Below, piece after piece: positions 28,471 to 35,963 of a stretch of DNA of 64,000 nucleotides (positions within the stretch are counted from its first letter, which is position 1; the number at the start of each line of letters is the position of its first letter). This stretch comes from Flavobacteriales bacterium (GTDB taxonomy: Bacteria; Bacteroidota; Bacteroidia; Flavobacteriales_F; PHOS-HE28): contig JADIYA010000014.1 of the NCBI GenBank assembly GCA_016705545.1, positions 62,001 to 126,000 on the forward strand, written 5' to 3'. The position numbers and the translations under genes were made by a program. The notes below the pieces were generated by a model. It searched no databases. It saw only the letters and a program-made list of their open reading frames with translations, and had not been told where the DNA came from.

Positions 28471-30997
28471 GCCTGCGCTGCGCGCGCCAAGCCGGTCGCG
28501 CAAAGTAGGCAGCACCATCTGCTCCTTGGGGCGCACCACGCGGCATATCCTGTCAGGGCTCACGGCATTGGTCCTGCTCAATGGCTGCGACCCTACGCGC
28601 CGGTTAGCCGAGGAACAGGTGCTGGTATCGCGCACCCGGATGCGGGTGGTGGGCGCGAGCGAGGTGCCGGGCTCCGAACTGGAGACCATCATCAAGCAGA
28701 AGCCCAACAAGCGGGTGCTGGCCATCCCCTTCTACCTGAACATGCACAACCTGCCCGATCCGCAGCGCATGAAGCAGTGGCAGGCGAAGAAGGATGCGCG
28801 CATCGACCGGATCAACGTGCGGCGGCGCGCGAAGGGCCGCGACACCTTGGCCTACCGTCGCACGCGCGCGCAATGGCTGCGCGAAACGGTGGGCGAGCCC
28901 CCGGTGATCCTGGACAGTACGCTCACCGACCGCACCACGGACCAGATGGAGCTCTACCTCTCGAAGGAAGGCTACTTCCATGCGCGCGTTTCGAGCGAGG
29001 TTGCGCTGCGCGAAAGGGCCTGGTGGGGCCGGAAGCTGCACCGGCCGAAAGCCAGGGTCACCTACACGGCCGAGCCGGGCGTGCCCTATCGGTTGCGCGG
29101 GGTCCGCTTCGATGTGGACGATGAGCGCATCCGCTCACTGGTGCAGGCCGAATGGGACAAGCGGCTGTTGCGCGAGGGGCTGCGCTTCGATGGCGACCTG
29201 CTCGATCAGGAACGCACGCGCATCACCGATGCCCTGCGCGGCAACGGCTACCTCTACTTCACGCGCGACCTGATCCAGTACCGCGCCGACACCACCGTGG
29301 GCGGCCACCAAGCGGACCTCGTGCTCAGCTTCGAGCGGCCCGGGGCGCCCAAGGAGCGGGGCCTTGCCGGCACCGCCGAAGGCACCTCCTTCGATCTGCG
29401 CGACGTGTACATCAGCACCTTCAGGCCCGTGCGCGGAAGCGTGGCGCTGGCTGACACCCTGCGCGAAGGCGGCGCCATCTTCCTGTTCCATGGGCGCATG
29501 CGCTTCAAGCCTAAGGCGCTGCTGCACCCGGTATTCCTGCACCCGAATGAGCGCTTCGACCAAGGAAAGGTCGCCGGCACGTACCGCAGGCTCGTGAGCA
29601 CCGGCGCCTTCGATCGCGTGGACATCAGCTTCGACACCACCGGTATCGGCAAGCGCGGCTTGACCGATGCGCGGATCACGCTGCTTCCGGGCAAGCACCA
29701 GACCGTGAGCACCGAAGGATTCGTGACCAACCGGGGCGGCGCCTTGGGCACCTCGATCAACGTGGGCTACCGGCATCGCAACATCTTCCGCACGCTGGCC
29801 TCCTTGCAAGCCCAAATGACCGTAGGCTTCGAGGCCCAACAGCGCATCGCGGGCTCTGGCGGCACCGAGGAATCGACCGGTGACGTGGGCGCCCTCACCG
29901 CCTTCAACACCTTGAGCATCGGGCCGGAGGTCACCTTTTCGTTGCCGCGCCCCTTCGCGGGCCTCTTCAGCAAGAGCAGCAGCAGCCAATTGCTGCTGAC
30001 CGCGTTGTACAACTTCCAGCAGCGGCCCGATTTCACGCGCAACCTGGTGAAGATGAGCGTGGGCCTGCAATGGCAGGAATCGCGCGCCAACACCATCGGG
30101 CTATTCCCCTTGGAGGTGAACACCATCAAGATCCCGCGCATCTCGCCGGGCTTCCGCAACTACCTCGAGCAAGCGCGCAATCCGGTGCTGCTCAACAGCT
30201 ACACCGACCACTTGATCGCCAGCATGCGCGCAACCCTGGTGCACAGCACGCCCGATGCTGCCAAGGCCCGAAACGCCTTCTACTTGCGCGCAGTGGCCGA
30301 ATGGGCGGGCCATCCGTTGCTGCTGCTCATGGCCGAGAGCGCCACCGACAGCACAGGGCAATCGTTCAAGACGGTGGCTGGCGTGCGCTACGCGGAATTC
30401 ATCAAAGGCGAGCTCGATGCCCGGTGGCGGAGGAAACTGCATGACCGCAGCAGCTTGGCTTTCCGCGTGGCCGGCGGTGCGGCGCTGCCATACGGCAACC
30501 TGGGCGTGCTGCCCTTCGAGAGCAGCTTCTTCGTGGGCGGCGCCAACGGCCTGCGTGCATGGCGGGCGCGATCGGTGGGCCCGGGTTCCTTCAGCGAGCC
30601 GCTATCGGCCTACGACCGGATCGGCGAAATGCGCATTGAGGCCAATGCCGAGTACCGCTTCAAGCTGATCGGCTTCCTCGAGGGCGCCTTCTTCACCGAT
30701 GTGGGCAACGTGTGGAACCTGAAGCCCAACGCGCAGCGGCCGGGCTCGGCGATCAGCAGTCAGTTCCTGAGCGAACTGGCCGTGGGCACCGGTGCGGGCG
30801 CGCGCTTCAACTTCGATTTCTTCATCGTCCGCATCGATGTGGGATTGCAGACCAAGGACCCTTCTTTGCCAAAGGGTGAGCGATGGCTCTTCGAACCGAA
30901 AGAGCAGCACGAGGCGCGCGTGAGCGACCTGCTCGGCAGCAGCTACCGTTACCGGCCCGAGGTGAATTTCAATCTGGGCATCGGCTATCCATTCTGA
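28469..30997 (+). CDS. tamL: TamL, BamA-family outer-membrane assembly lipoprotein
   Basis: 842 residues from the ATG at 28469. A lipobox-like LVLLNGC follows a hydrophobic stretch, so the N-terminus is probably lipidated, as in Bacteroidota TamL. POTRA-like segments follow (VTYTAEPGVPYRLRGVRFD; LRFDGDLLDQERTRITDALR; FDQGKVAGTYRRLVSTGAFDRV), then a 16-strand BamA/TamA barrel with the conserved substrate-gate stretch FFVGGANGLRAWRARSVGPG and a terminal RPEVNFNLGIGYPF. It inserts outer-membrane or surface proteins. Start is uncertain: the -7 box ends 3 bases before this ATG. An in-frame TTG at 28526 gives a more usual 20-residue lipoprotein leader (GRTTRHILSGLTALVLLNGC). Confidence 0.8.
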   Translation: MPALRAPSRSRKVGSTICSLGRTTRHILSGLTALVLLNGCDPTRRLAEEQVLVSRTRMRVVGASEVPGSELETIIKQKPNKRVLAIPFYLNMHNLPDPQRMKQWQAKKDARIDRINVRRRAKGRDTLAYRRTRAQWLRETVGEPPVILDSTLTDRTTDQMELYLSKEGYFHARVSSEVALRERAWWGRKLHRPKARVTYTAEPGVPYRLRGVRFDVDDERIRSLVQAEWDKRLLREGLRFDGDLLDQERTRITDALRGNGYLYFTRDLIQYRADTTVGGHQADLVLSFERPGAPKERGLAGTAEGTSFDLRDVYISTFRPVRGSVALADTLREGGAIFLFHGRMRFKPKALLHPVFLHPNERFDQGKVAGTYRRLVSTGAFDRVDISFDTTGIGKRGLTDARITLLPGKHQTVSTEGFVTNRGGALGTSINVGYRHRNIFRTLASLQAQMTVGFEAQQRIAGSGGTEESTGDVGALTAFNTLSIGPEVTFSLPRPFAGLFSKSSSSQLLLTALYNFQQRPDFTRNLVKMSVGLQWQESRANTIGLFPLEVNTIKIPRISPGFRNYLEQARNPVLLNSYTDHLIASMRATLVHSTPDAAKARNAFYLRAVAEWAGHPLLLLMAESATDSTGQSFKTVAGVRYAEFIKGELDARWRRKLHDRSSLAFRVAGGAALPYGNLGVLPFESSFFVGGANGLRAWRARSVGPGSFSEPLSAYDRIGEMRIEANAEYRFKLIGFLEGAFFTDVGNVWNLKPNAQRPGSAISSQFLSELAVGTGAGARFNFDFFIVRIDVGLQTKDPSLPKGERWLFEPKEQHEARVSDLLGSSYRYRPEVNFNLGIGYPF
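28500..28507 (-). promoter_or_regulatory. promoter -7 box (TACTTTGC) for the TrmH-family gene
   Basis: Read on the minus strand as TACTTTGC, 29 bases upstream of the ATG at 28470. It lies inside the tamL reading frame, so the two divergent promoters overlap each other's genes. Confidence 0.45.
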
Positions 30998-31020
30998 GGG
31001 AGAAGGCCTATTGGCCCCGG

Positions 31021-31028
31021 TACCTTCG
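31021..31028 (+). promoter_or_regulatory. promoter -7 box (TACCTTCG) for the 31033 hydrolase
   Basis: A TAnnTTCG match ending only 4 bases before the ATG, implying a leaderless or nearly leaderless transcript. Confidence 0.5.
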
Positions 31029-31032
31029 CCGC

Positions 31033-31833
31033 ATGGCATGGCTCGTGAGCGCGCTCGGCGTTGCACTGCTCGCATGGTGCGGCGCGCTGGCCTTCTATTG
31101 GATCCTCCAGGAACGCTTCATCTTCCTGCGCTTCGACACGGCGCTGCGCTACCGCTACCGCTTCGGCGGGCGTTACCAGCAATGCTGGCTCGACCGGCCC
31201 GATGGCGCCCGACTCCATGCGCTGTGGTTCAAGGCCCGGGATCCGCGCGGCGTCATCCTATACTTCCACGGGCATTCCGGCAACCTCAAGCGCTGGGGGC
31301 GCGGCGCTTCACGCTTCGTGGCCCTGGGCCACGATGTGCTGATGCCCGACCCGCGCGGCTACGGCAAGAGCACGGGGCGCATCAGCGAGCGCGCGCTCAT
31401 CGACGACGCCGTGGCCTGGCACGATTGGCTCGCTGATCACGTTGGGCCTGAGCGCATCACTCTTTACGGGCGTTCGCTCGGCAGCGCGCTGGCCACGCCC
31501 ATCGCAGCGAATCGTCGTGTCCGGATGCTATTGCTCGAGACACCGTTCAATAACCTGATCGATGTGTGCTGGTCGCAGCTCCCGCTCTTCCCCTACCGAT
31601 GGATCCTGCGCTACCCGTTCCGGAATGAAGAGGCCATACGCGGCGTTCAGTGCCCGGTGCGGATCTTCCATGGCACAAACGACCCGATGGTGCCGCTCTC
31701 CTGCGCGCTGAAACTGTACGCTGCGGTTCCGGGCCACGTGGATCGCGAAGCCATCATCGTGGAAGGCGCGCACCACAATGACCTCTGGCGATTCCCGAGG
31801 TTCCGCGAGGCGCTGCGGGACTCGCTGAAGTGA
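31033..31833 (+). CDS. alpha/beta hydrolase, membrane-anchored
   Basis: 266 residues. One N-terminal transmembrane helix (WLVSALGVALLAWCGALAFYW) is followed by an alpha/beta hydrolase domain. Visible elements: the oxyanion-side motif LYFHGHSGN, DPRGYGKSTG, the nucleophile elbow LYGRSLGSALA (Ser), an acidic segment HGTNDPMVP (probable catalytic Asp) and VEGAHHNDLW (probable catalytic His). This is the layout of the YqiA/FrsA-like and ABHD13-type serine hydrolases of unknown substrate. It begins 35 bases after tamL with its own -7 box. Confidence 0.8.
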   Translation: MAWLVSALGVALLAWCGALAFYWILQERFIFLRFDTALRYRYRFGGRYQQCWLDRPDGARLHALWFKARDPRGVILYFHGHSGNLKRWGRGASRFVALGHDVLMPDPRGYGKSTGRISERALIDDAVAWHDWLADHVGPERITLYGRSLGSALATPIAANRRVRMLLLETPFNNLIDVCWSQLPLFPYRWILRYPFRNEEAIRGVQCPVRIFHGTNDPMVPLSCALKLYAAVPGHVDREAIIVEGAHHNDLWRFPRFREALRDSLK

Positions 31834-31849
31834 TCGGCATCGCGCCCGT

Positions 31850-31857
31850 TACTTTCG
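31850..31857 (+). promoter_or_regulatory. promoter -7 box (TACTTTCG) for the 31864 methyltransferase
   Basis: A perfect TAnnTTCG match 6 bases before the ATG at 31864, between two same-strand genes. Confidence 0.5.
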
Positions 31858-31863
31858 CCGCTG

Positions 31864-32646
31864 ATGGAGACAGCCCGTGTGAGCAGCTGGTTCGCGCACC
31901 TGGTGAAAGCGCGAAATCGGCATGGCGTGCATAGTCCTTTCGTGTTCGACCTGATCGAGCATGTCCTGCGCGCACGCCCCGCTCTGCCCGAGCATGCAGC
32001 CATCGAAGCGCTCCGCCAGGACCTGTTGGACAGCGATCAGGAGATCACCGTGAACGACCTGGGCGCGGGCTCGCGGGTCTCGGACAAGTCCGTGCGCAGG
32101 GTGGCCGAAATGGCGCGCGCCAGCCTGAAACCCGCACGGCAGGCGCAGATGCTGCAGCGCTTGGCACGCATGACCGACGCGCGGCAGGTGATTGAGCTCG
32201 GCACCAGCTTCGGCCTCACCACGCTTTACCTGGCACAGGGTGCTGAGAACGGCACGGTGACCACCATCGAAGGCTGCCCGCAGGTGCAGCGGATCGCGCT
32301 GCATCATTTCGAGCAATTGAAGCAGCGCAACATCGTGCCCGTGCTGGGCAGTTTCCAGCGCACGTTGCCCGAAGCCCTGCACCGCTCGGGCCGGATCGAT
32401 CTGGCCTTCATTGACGGGCATCACGCCGAAGAGCCCACCATGGCCTATTTCGAGCAATGCCTGGCCAAGTCCCATGACGCCACAGTGATCGTGATCGACG
32501 ACATCCATTGGAGCCGTGGCATGGAAGCGGCGTGGGCGCGGATCAAAGCGCACGACCGGGTCACCGTCACCATCGACCTGTACGACCTGGGGCTGGTGTT
32601 CCTGCGCGGCGGGCAGGCGAAGGAGCACTTCCGCCTCCGTTATTGA
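31864..32646 (+). CDS. class I SAM-dependent methyltransferase (O-methyltransferase type)
   Basis: 260 residues. An N-terminal helical region has VKARNRHGVHSPFVFDLIE, typical of a Bacteroidota methyltransferase family. It is followed by a Rossmann fold: VIELGTSFGLTTLYLA (motif I), TTIEGCPQVQRIA (acidic residue for SAM ribose), IDLAFIDGHHAEEP (motif IV, metal-binding-like Asp) and VIVIDDIHWSRGM. The pattern is close to class I O-methyltransferases; the substrate is unknown. It has no signal peptide and should be cytoplasmic. Confidence 0.8.
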   Translation: METARVSSWFAHLVKARNRHGVHSPFVFDLIEHVLRARPALPEHAAIEALRQDLLDSDQEITVNDLGAGSRVSDKSVRRVAEMARASLKPARQAQMLQRLARMTDARQVIELGTSFGLTTLYLAQGAENGTVTTIEGCPQVQRIALHHFEQLKQRNIVPVLGSFQRTLPEALHRSGRIDLAFIDGHHAEEPTMAYFEQCLAKSHDATVIVIDDIHWSRGMEAAWARIKAHDRVTVTIDLYDLGLVFLRGGQAKEHFRLRY

Positions 32647-32709
32647 CCGGGCCACGATCCGCTGTTCATTCCAAGCCCTGATGACCTTCCCAGGCCGAGG
32701 CGCATCCTC

Positions 32710-32717
32710 TACATTCG
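32710..32717 (+). promoter_or_regulatory. promoter -7 box (TACATTCG) for the 32727 gene
   Basis: A TAnnTTCG match 9 bases before the ATG at 32727. Confidence 0.5.
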
Positions 32718-32726
32718 TCAACCGAA

Positions 32727-34865
32727 ATGGCCCGTGCCCACCATAGGCGGCTCGTCGCGTTCGCAGCATTGCTCGTCCTGGCCGATGCACAGGCGCAATT
32801 GAGCAAATGGCCGATCCGCACGGGGTCGGGTGAAGTGCGGTTGATCGACCTCTCGGCTGCGGAGCCCGTATTCGGCTCGCTGATCCCTTCCTTCGGATTG
32901 GGCGGCACTGAGGATGTGAACCTGATGACCGACGCACAGGGCGACGTGCTCTTCATCACTGCTGTGGATAGCGACGGGAAGATCGCCGTGCGAAAGCTGA
33001 ACGGCGAATTGCTCGCCAACGGGGCTGGCCTCTGGGGCAACAGCAGCAGTCAGGCCAGCGCGATCGTGCCGCGGCCGTGCCACCCTGGACAGTATTTCTT
33101 CATCCATCACGACGCGGAACTGCATCGGCACTACTACAGCATCATCGATGCCTATGCGAACGGAGGCCAGGGCGCGGTGATTGAGAAGAACAGGCTCCTC
33201 CTCAACAGCGTCGGCGAAGGCATCGCGGTCTCGCACCAGTTGATCGGCGGCTGCCGTTGGCTCTACACCTTCCGTGTGGATGAAGGCGGATACCGGATCC
33301 TGCGCGCGCGGATCTCGGCAACCGGGATCGATGATGCGACCGTGATCGGCACTTGTGCACCCAACGGCGCAGCGCATTGGTGGAGCACGCTGAAGGTCTC
33401 TCCGGCGAACGATCGATTAGCCGTGAGCCTGCCGGGCAGTGCGCCGAGCAGCGCAGGCGACATCGCGTTGTGGGACCTCGATCCTGAGTCAGGTGAGCTC
33501 TCAGGCCTGCAGCAGCTCGCCGTGAGCGCGCGCACCGTGAGTGGCATCGAGTTCTCCCCGCTTGGCCGGTTCCTGTACTTCGTGAGCAACGGCGATGCCT
33601 TGAACAACGACTTCGGCCGGGTGAACCTGGTCACGCATGCCGCCCAGATCATCGATCCGGCGATCGGCTGGTGGATCATGCACATCGAAAGCGCCGCCAA
33701 CGGCAGGCTCTACGTGGGATCGCGCGGCTTGGGCACCACCACTATTGCTGAAGTGGGCCAGCCCGATGCCGATGCAGCGGGTGACATCGCCTACGACCCC
33801 GGTGCCATCGCCTTCCAGGGCTGGGGCATCATCCCCTCGTTCCCCAACAGCATCGAAGGTGAACCGCCCGGCACCGCACCAGCGCCCGAGCATGCCGCGT
33901 TCGAAGCCGTGGCACAGCCCGATTGCCAAGGGCACCGGTTCGAGCCCAAGAGCTGCAATGGCACCGCGTGGCTCTGGGATTTCGGCGATGGATGGACCAG
34001 CCAGGCCCAAGAGCCCGTGCACCACTACGGGGTGGGCACCTTCAGCGTCCGCTTGCGCGTGACGGCTTGCGGACAGACGCATGAGCTGCTCCGGCCGGAC
34101 ATGATCACCGTCGATGGCATCCAACCGGTCGCTTCCTTCACGCACCCCGATACCGTGTGCCAGCGCGCATCGTTGAACTTCGTGAACACATCGGAACTGT
34201 CCACGGCGGCTGCGTGGTTCTTCGGTGATGGCGGAACCAGCAGCGCCATGGATCCCACTTACGCGTATCCGCAGCACGGATCGAGAACGATCACGCTTGT
34301 TGCGCGCAACGGCTGCATCATGGACACCGCGCGCTCCTTCATCACCGTGCTGCCCGCTGGCGTCCCCTCCTTCCACACCAACAGTGATCCCTGCGATGAG
34401 CGCACCTACTTCGTGAACACCACATACGGAGGCGAGCGCTTCCACTGGGAATTCGGAGATGGGGACAGCACCAGCTCATGGTACCATCCGGTGCACATCT
34501 TCCAGAGCGAAGGAGCCTTTGATGTGCGCCTCACGACCGATCCCGGCGACCGGTGCGAGAACACCTTCGTGCTCACACTGCATGCAGGCTATGGCATCAT
34601 CCCGGTGGGGTGGTACGTGCCGAACGCATTCAGCCCCAATGCCGATGGGGTGAACGACGTGCTACGGATCAAAGGCCCTGAACCTTGCGAGTCACCGGTG
34701 ATGAGCATCCATAACAAGTGGGGGCAGCTGGTGTGGGAAGGCGATGCCGAAGACGGCTGGGATGGGCGCCATGGCGGAGCGCTTGCACCCGAAGGCGTGT
34801 ACGCATATATCATGAGGCCGCGCCTCGGCGATGCGAAGCACGGCTGGGTGGTGCTGGTGCGCTAA
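32727..34865 (+). CDS. PKD-domain secreted protein with T9SS type B (CHU_C-like) sorting domain
   Basis: 712 residues with a signal peptide (LVAFAALLVLADAQAQ). The first 370 or so residues look like a WD/beta-propeller-type region (repeated blades such as SGIEFSPLGRFLYFVSNGD and NGRLYVGSRG). Three PKD-like domains follow with WLWDFGDG, AWFFGDGG and FHWEFGDGD. The C-terminus VPNAFSPNADGVNDVLRI with NKWGQLVWEG and ALAPEGVYAY is the type B sorting domain, used by T9SS cargo such as gliding adhesin-like proteins. It is expected to be outer-membrane-associated on the outside. It is encoded alone, between a methyltransferase and a cobalamin enzyme. Confidence 0.85.
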   Translation: MARAHHRRLVAFAALLVLADAQAQLSKWPIRTGSGEVRLIDLSAAEPVFGSLIPSFGLGGTEDVNLMTDAQGDVLFITAVDSDGKIAVRKLNGELLANGAGLWGNSSSQASAIVPRPCHPGQYFFIHHDAELHRHYYSIIDAYANGGQGAVIEKNRLLLNSVGEGIAVSHQLIGGCRWLYTFRVDEGGYRILRARISATGIDDATVIGTCAPNGAAHWWSTLKVSPANDRLAVSLPGSAPSSAGDIALWDLDPESGELSGLQQLAVSARTVSGIEFSPLGRFLYFVSNGDALNNDFGRVNLVTHAAQIIDPAIGWWIMHIESAANGRLYVGSRGLGTTTIAEVGQPDADAAGDIAYDPGAIAFQGWGIIPSFPNSIEGEPPGTAPAPEHAAFEAVAQPDCQGHRFEPKSCNGTAWLWDFGDGWTSQAQEPVHHYGVGTFSVRLRVTACGQTHELLRPDMITVDGIQPVASFTHPDTVCQRASLNFVNTSELSTAAAWFFGDGGTSSAMDPTYAYPQHGSRTITLVARNGCIMDTARSFITVLPAGVPSFHTNSDPCDERTYFVNTTYGGERFHWEFGDGDSTSSWYHPVHIFQSEGAFDVRLTTDPGDRCENTFVLTLHAGYGIIPVGWYVPNAFSPNADGVNDVLRIKGPEPCESPVMSIHNKWGQLVWEGDAEDGWDGRHGGALAPEGVYAYIMRPRLGDAKHGWVVLVR

Positions 34866-34870
34866 GGCGA

Positions 34871-34878
34871 TAGCTTCG
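34871..34878 (+). promoter_or_regulatory. promoter -7 box (TAGCTTCG) for the adenosyltransferase gene
   Basis: A TAnnTTCG match 20 bases before the ATG at 34899 and 5 bases after the preceding stop codon. Confidence 0.45.
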
Positions 34879-34898
34879 CGCACCACGAACGGAATACG

Positions 34899-35450
34899 AT
34901 GAAGATCTACACCCGCACCGGTGACCAAGGCCAGACCGGGTTACTTGGCGGCGCGCGCGTGGCCAAGGACGATGCCCGCATTGAAGCGTATGGAACCGTG
35001 GATGAGCTGAACAGTCATGTGGGCATGCTGCGCGACCTCGCGGCACCGCACCATGCTGAGCGGTTGATCACGATCCAAGAAACGCTCTTCACCATCGGCT
35101 CGCACCTGGCCAGCAGCAGCAACGAAGAGCGGAAGCGCTTCAAGGTTCCGGCCATCGGTGACCAGATGATCTCCGAGCTCGAGCGCGCCATGGATGAGAT
35201 GGACAAGGAATTGGAGCCGATGCGCAGCTTCATCCTGCCCGGCGGCCACCCTGCTGCATCGCAGGCGCACATTTGCCGCACCGTGTGCCGCAGGGCCGAG
35301 CGCCGCGTGGTGCTGCTCGCGGCAAGCAGTGATGTCGACCCTGCCCTGGTGCGCTTCCTCAACCGCCTCTCGGATTACTTCTTCGTGCTCGCCCGGCACC
35401 TCGGGAAACTGCACGGCATAGCCGACACCCCGTGGAGGCCTCAGGGCTGA
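34899..35450 (+). CDS. cob(I)yrinic acid a,c-diamide adenosyltransferase, PduO type
   Basis: 183 residues, the normal length of a one-domain PduO/EutT-like ATP:corrinoid adenosyltransferase. The N-terminal TRTGDQGQTGLLGGARVAKD binds ATP, AYGTVDELNSHVG follows, and the helical bundle ends with FLNRLSDYFFVLAR. It converts cob(I)alamin and ATP to adenosylcobalamin in the cytoplasm, the cofactor that methylmalonyl-CoA mutase needs. MeaB, the chaperone of that mutase, is encoded at 20806. The mutase itself is not in the window. I leave the gene symbol empty because naming differs between genomes. Confidence 0.88.
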   Translation: MKIYTRTGDQGQTGLLGGARVAKDDARIEAYGTVDELNSHVGMLRDLAAPHHAERLITIQETLFTIGSHLASSSNEERKRFKVPAIGDQMISELERAMDEMDKELEPMRSFILPGGHPAASQAHICRTVCRRAERRVVLLAASSDVDPALVRFLNRLSDYFFVLARHLGKLHGIADTPWRPQG

Positions 35451-35535
35451 ATCGTTCCAAAAGCCTTGTCTGGCAAGGGATTGACTGTCATGAACACCGG
35501 TTGAAAAGAAGCCGTGGCACGGAAGGGCATCCGTC

Positions 35536-35543
35536 TATATTTG
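35536..35543 (+). promoter_or_regulatory. promoter -7 box (TATATTTG) for the DUF2795 gene
   Basis: A perfect TAnnTTTG match in the 129-base gap before the ATG at 35580. The gap is clearly AT-richer than its flanks. Confidence 0.55.
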
Positions 35544-35579
35544 CGCCCGTTTTAAGGTAACCCCCAACAGGACCGCAGC

Positions 35580-35801
35580 ATGTATTGGACCCTCGAACTC
35601 GCCTCTTACCTGGAGGATGCGCCCTGGCCTGCCACCAAGGAAGAACTCATCGACTTCGCCATGCGCACCGGCGCTCCGCTTGAAGTGGTGGAGAACCTGC
35701 AGGCCATCGAAGATGAAGAAGAGGTCTTCGAGAGCATCGAGGAGATCTGGCCGGATTACCCATCGAAAGAGGACTTCTTCTTCAACGAGGACGAATACTG
35801 A
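35580..35801 (+). CDS. small acidic DUF2795 family protein
   Basis: 73 residues, strongly acidic, no signal peptide. The segments ASYLEDAPWPATKEELIDFA and PLEVVENLQAIEDEEEVF match the short DUF2795 family, which is conserved in Bacteroidota as a cytoplasmic protein of unknown function. The C-terminus has KEDFFFNEDEY. It has its own -7 box and hairpin terminator, so it is probably a single-gene unit, placed just upstream of secA. Confidence 0.8.
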   Translation: MYWTLELASYLEDAPWPATKEELIDFAMRTGAPLEVVENLQAIEDEEEVFESIEEIWPDYPSKEDFFFNEDEY

Positions 35802-35819
35802 CAGCCTCAGCACAACGCC

Positions 35820-35850
35820 AGAAGCCCCGCCACCAGCGGGGCTTCTTCAT
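35820..35850 (+). terminator. hairpin terminator after the DUF2795 gene
   Basis: AGAAGCCCCGC (35820-35830) pairs perfectly with GCGGGGCTTCT (35836-35846) around CACCA, followed by TCATT. Confidence 0.75.
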
Positions 35851-35910
35851 TCACCGGCCAGCATGTCAGCCCATGTGCCGTGGCCCGGTCCGTGCCTTCG
35901 CCCGGGCAGG

Positions 35911-35918
35911 TACATTTG
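35911..35918 (+). promoter_or_regulatory. promoter -7 box (TACATTTG) for secA
   Basis: A perfect TAnnTTTG match 45 bases before the ATG at 35964. Confidence 0.55.
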
Positions 35919-35963
35919 CCAGCCTTTGCCGGGCAGCCTGCCCGGAATCAATCACACCGCATC

